DNA of 21,688 bases from JANPCX01 sp031431125. GTDB taxonomy: Bacteria > Pseudomonadota > Gammaproteobacteria > Burkholderiales > Burkholderiaceae_C. The notes below the pieces were generated by a model. That model searched no databases, had not been told where the DNA came from, and worked only from the letters and a program-made list of their open reading frames with translations. Location: contig JANPCX010000037.1 of assembly GCA_031431125.1 (NCBI GenBank), positions 1-21,688 on the forward strand. Direction: 5' to 3'. Of this stretch, positions 21,550 to 21,688 are shown piece after piece (within the stretch, counting starts at the first letter, position 1; every line of letters begins with the position of its first letter). The position numbers were made by a program, and so were the translations under genes.

Positions 21550-21688
21550 TGACCTTGCCCCTGTTCGACGTAGTGCATAGCCACTCGGTTACGCGGCTTG
21601 TTTAGCCTGGCCCGCGTGCCAGTTTTCTTCATACTTCATTGGACTGATGTAACCCAGCGTGGAGTGAAGCCGGCGATGGTTGTAGAAC
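21550..21688 (-). mobile_element. End of an IS3-family insertion sequence (partial)
   Basis: The right edge holds the transposase-tail end of an IS3-family element. On the plus strand the terminal sequence would begin TGACCTTGCCCCTGTTCGAC at 21550, about 40 bp beyond the transposase stop, which is the normal arrangement. The tip is inferred from the TGACC...CCCC pattern and from the break in the neighbouring transposase remnant. The rest of the element and its second end lie outside the window. Confidence 0.7.
21589..21688 (-). CDS. IS3-family transposase (OrfB), C-terminal fragment
   Basis: Thirty-two codons before a TAA stop read FYNHRRLHSTLGYISPMKYE then ENWHAGQAKQAA. The YNxxRxHSxLGYxSPxxYE signature is the hallmark end of the IS3-family OrfB integrase domain. 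The gene enters from beyond the window edge, so its completeness is unknown. Confidence 0.9.
   Translation of the reverse strand, partial: FYNHRRLHSTLGYISPMKYEENWHAGQAKQAA

Noticed and set aside
1..21688. CRISPR array, tRNA or rRNA genes, phage genes
   Set aside because: No regularly spaced direct repeats, cloverleaf-like sequence, rRNA-like sequence or phage structural genes were noticed on either strand.

Overview
The window looks like a chromosomal segment of a betaproteobacterium, most likely Comamonadaceae. The grounds are high GC, the protein flavour, the pyrC-DUF3025 and mutS-Anbu pairings, and interspersed hairpin repeats of a kind I associate with that family. No species can be named from the sequence alone.

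Layout. Positions 1-711 hold the end of an IS481-family insertion sequence, abutting a ~400 bp long-hairpin repeat (copy A). Positions 712-8907 are a mostly minus-strand housekeeping block: a phytase-like esterase lipoprotein, the membrane protease htpX with its terminator, a DUF3025 gene, pyrC, a second copy of the long-hairpin repeat (copy B), an Anbu-type proteasome homologue and mutS. suhB (8932-9912) lies directly upstream of mutS on the same strand, so suhB-mutS-Anbu reads as one operon and pyrC-DUF3025(-htpX) as another. A 166 bp inverted-repeat element (9989-10154) separates suhB from the divergent trmJ-cysE pair on the plus strand. Minus-strand genes follow: a polytopic membrane protein coupled to a 7TM-GGDEF protein, a periplasmic histidine phosphatase, an NTF2/SnoaL-like protein, a GNAT acetyltransferase coupled to a 14-TM drug-efflux permease, and a DUF924 protein. 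Opposite these are a VOC (glyoxalase-fold) protein and a WYL-domain regulator on the plus strand. The right end (20.17-21.69 kb) is accessory: an orphan hypothetical gene, a second ~168 bp inverted-repeat element, a PaaI-like thioesterase, the tail of a probable IS1182-like transposase, and the end of an IS3-family element inserted into that tail.

Functionally the core covers pyrimidine synthesis (pyrC), mismatch repair (mutS), protein quality control (htpX, Anbu), tRNA modification (trmJ), cysteine synthesis (cysE) and inositol-phosphatase-like RNA/ribosome biogenesis (suhB). The accessory genes suggest export or detoxification (MFS, GNAT, VOC-WYL) and c-di-GMP signalling (GGDEF).

I see no convincing new defence or biosynthetic system. 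The most unusual content is the set of structured repeats: two long-hairpin elements with conserved arms and different cores, one broken by an IS, and two CTAG-bounded inverted-repeat elements of nearly the same size. One of the latter supplies a gene's stop codon and the other may supply part of a promoter. No tRNA, rRNA or CRISPR array was seen.
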